Assembly: GCA_002405435.1 (NCBI GenBank)
Contig: DHLU01000063.1
Coordinates: forward strand, 1 to 6,599
Direction of reading: 5' to 3'
Source of the DNA: Flavobacteriales bacterium UBA4660
GTDB taxonomy: Bacteria > Bacteroidota > Bacteroidia > Flavobacteriales_D > Sanyastnellaceae
Length of the DNA stretch: 6,599 nucleotides
The first letter of the stretch is position 1. Every line of letters starts with the position of its first letter. The position numbers and the translations under genes are program-made. Under the pieces are notes generated by a model, which was not told the origin of the DNA, made no database searches, and saw nothing but the letters and a program-made list of their open reading frames with translations. Positions 6,401-6,599 of the stretch are shown here, one piece after another.

Positions 6401-6554
6401 CCGTCCCCAAAACGAGGCGTTCCTCGAACGCAGAAAGATTATTTGTTTGATTTTCAAGGTTCTCCTGTTTTGGAACTGTGTGAAACCGGGGTAGCATCCG
6501 GATGCACAACAGGGTGTTGGCGCGGTCTGGCCGCCAGACAACGCCCCTTATTCA
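6401..6554 (+). other. Structured non-coding leader or candidate small RNA before tRNA-Ser
   Basis: No open frame with coding character is present. The stretch is dense in inverted repeats: CGAGG/CCTCG (6413-6426) overlapping GCGTTC/GAACGC (6417-6431); CCAAAAC (6407-6413) with GTTTTGG (6467-6473); CCTGTT (6464-6469) with AACAGG (6508-6513), enclosing GTG/CAC (6478-6480 with 6505-6507); the 12-bp palindrome GCATCCGGATGC (6494-6505); and the hairpin at 6519-6545. It may be the 5' leader of the tRNA precursor or an independent small RNA. It does not show the conserved signatures I know for SRP RNA, RNase P RNA or tmRNA. Confidence 0.35.
6519..6545 (+). repeat. Strong hairpin just upstream of tRNA-Ser
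   Basis: GTCTGG (6525-6530) pairs perfectly with CCAGAC (6534-6539) over a CCG loop. After a 2x2 internal loop (CG against AA), the stem resumes with GGCG (6519-6522) and CGCC (6542-6545). The sequence after it, CCTTATTC, is only mildly T-rich. It ends 9 nt before the tRNA 5' end. Confidence 0.6.
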
Positions 6555-6599
6555 GGAGAGGTGGGTGAGTGGCTGAAACCAACAGTTTGCTAAACTGTC
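6555..6599 (+). tRNA. tRNA-Ser, anticodon GCU (3' part outside window)
   Basis: The visible 45 nt fit the 5' half of a class II tRNA. The acceptor arm strand is GGAGAGG (6555-6561), followed by TG. The D-arm begins GGT (6564-6566), pairing with ACC (6578-6580) across a GAGTGGCTGAA loop. The anticodon stem ACAGT/ACTGT (6582-6586 with 6594-6598) encloses loop TTGCTAA, with anticodon GCT at 6589-6591 reading AGC/AGU serine codons. The GGAGAGGTGGGTGAGTGG opening is typical of bacterial tRNA-Ser. The long variable arm, T-arm and acceptor 3' strand lie beyond the window, so completeness cannot be judged. Confidence 0.92.

Noticed and set aside
1..6599. CRISPR arrays, insertion sequences, integrases, attachment sites, toxin-antitoxin or defence genes
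   Set aside because: Looked for but no regularly spaced repeats, transposase or recombinase motifs, or defence domains were seen. The tRNA at the end could be an integration site, but its 3' half is outside the window.

Overview
The window is GC-rich and looks like a chromosomal segment of a free-living or environmental member of the Bacteroidota. The support is indirect but consistent. Two exported proteins have signal peptides ending in the 'FAQP' pattern common in this phylum. There is a group III truncated haemoglobin and a secreted GH20 hexosaminidase with a C-terminal F5/8-type module. Purine-rich Shine-Dalgarno sequences are absent before the starts. At least one good match to the Bacteroidota -7 promoter box (TAnnTTTG) is present. 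All genes are on the + strand.

Layout. (1) Positions 1-471 are the 3' end of a protein whose two visible domains are a Cys-less rhodanese-like domain followed by an intact rhodanese domain. This is the tail architecture of CstB-like persulfide dioxygenase/sulfurtransferases. (2) After 60 bp comes a class III PLP aminotransferase (532-1728), possibly transcribed from a promoter that leaves almost no leader. (3) A 329-bp gap (1729-2057) has no convincing gene but holds a strong compound hairpin at 1844-1876. (4) A tightly packed five-gene run follows (2058-6350): a small predicted outer-membrane barrel protein, a group III truncated haemoglobin, the 16S rRNA methyltransferase RsmE, a small membrane-anchored protein of unknown function, and a large secreted GH20 beta-N-acetylhexosaminidase. 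Junctions are -17, +2, +1 and -4 bp, so co-transcription and translational coupling are likely. (5) A 204-bp non-coding stretch (6351-6554) carries a -7 box and several inverted repeats, and leads into (6) a tRNA-Ser(GCU) gene cut off by the window end.

How the genes work together is only partly clear. RsmE is housekeeping. GH20 is amino-sugar scavenging or cell-wall/chitin turnover. The truncated haemoglobin is a haem protein probably involved in O2, NO or peroxide chemistry. I see no shared pathway, so the cluster is best read as a compact operon of mixed functions. I found no mobile element, CRISPR array or defence system. The parts least explained are the structured non-coding DNA before tRNA-Ser, the 329-bp gap, and the two small uncharacterised envelope proteins.
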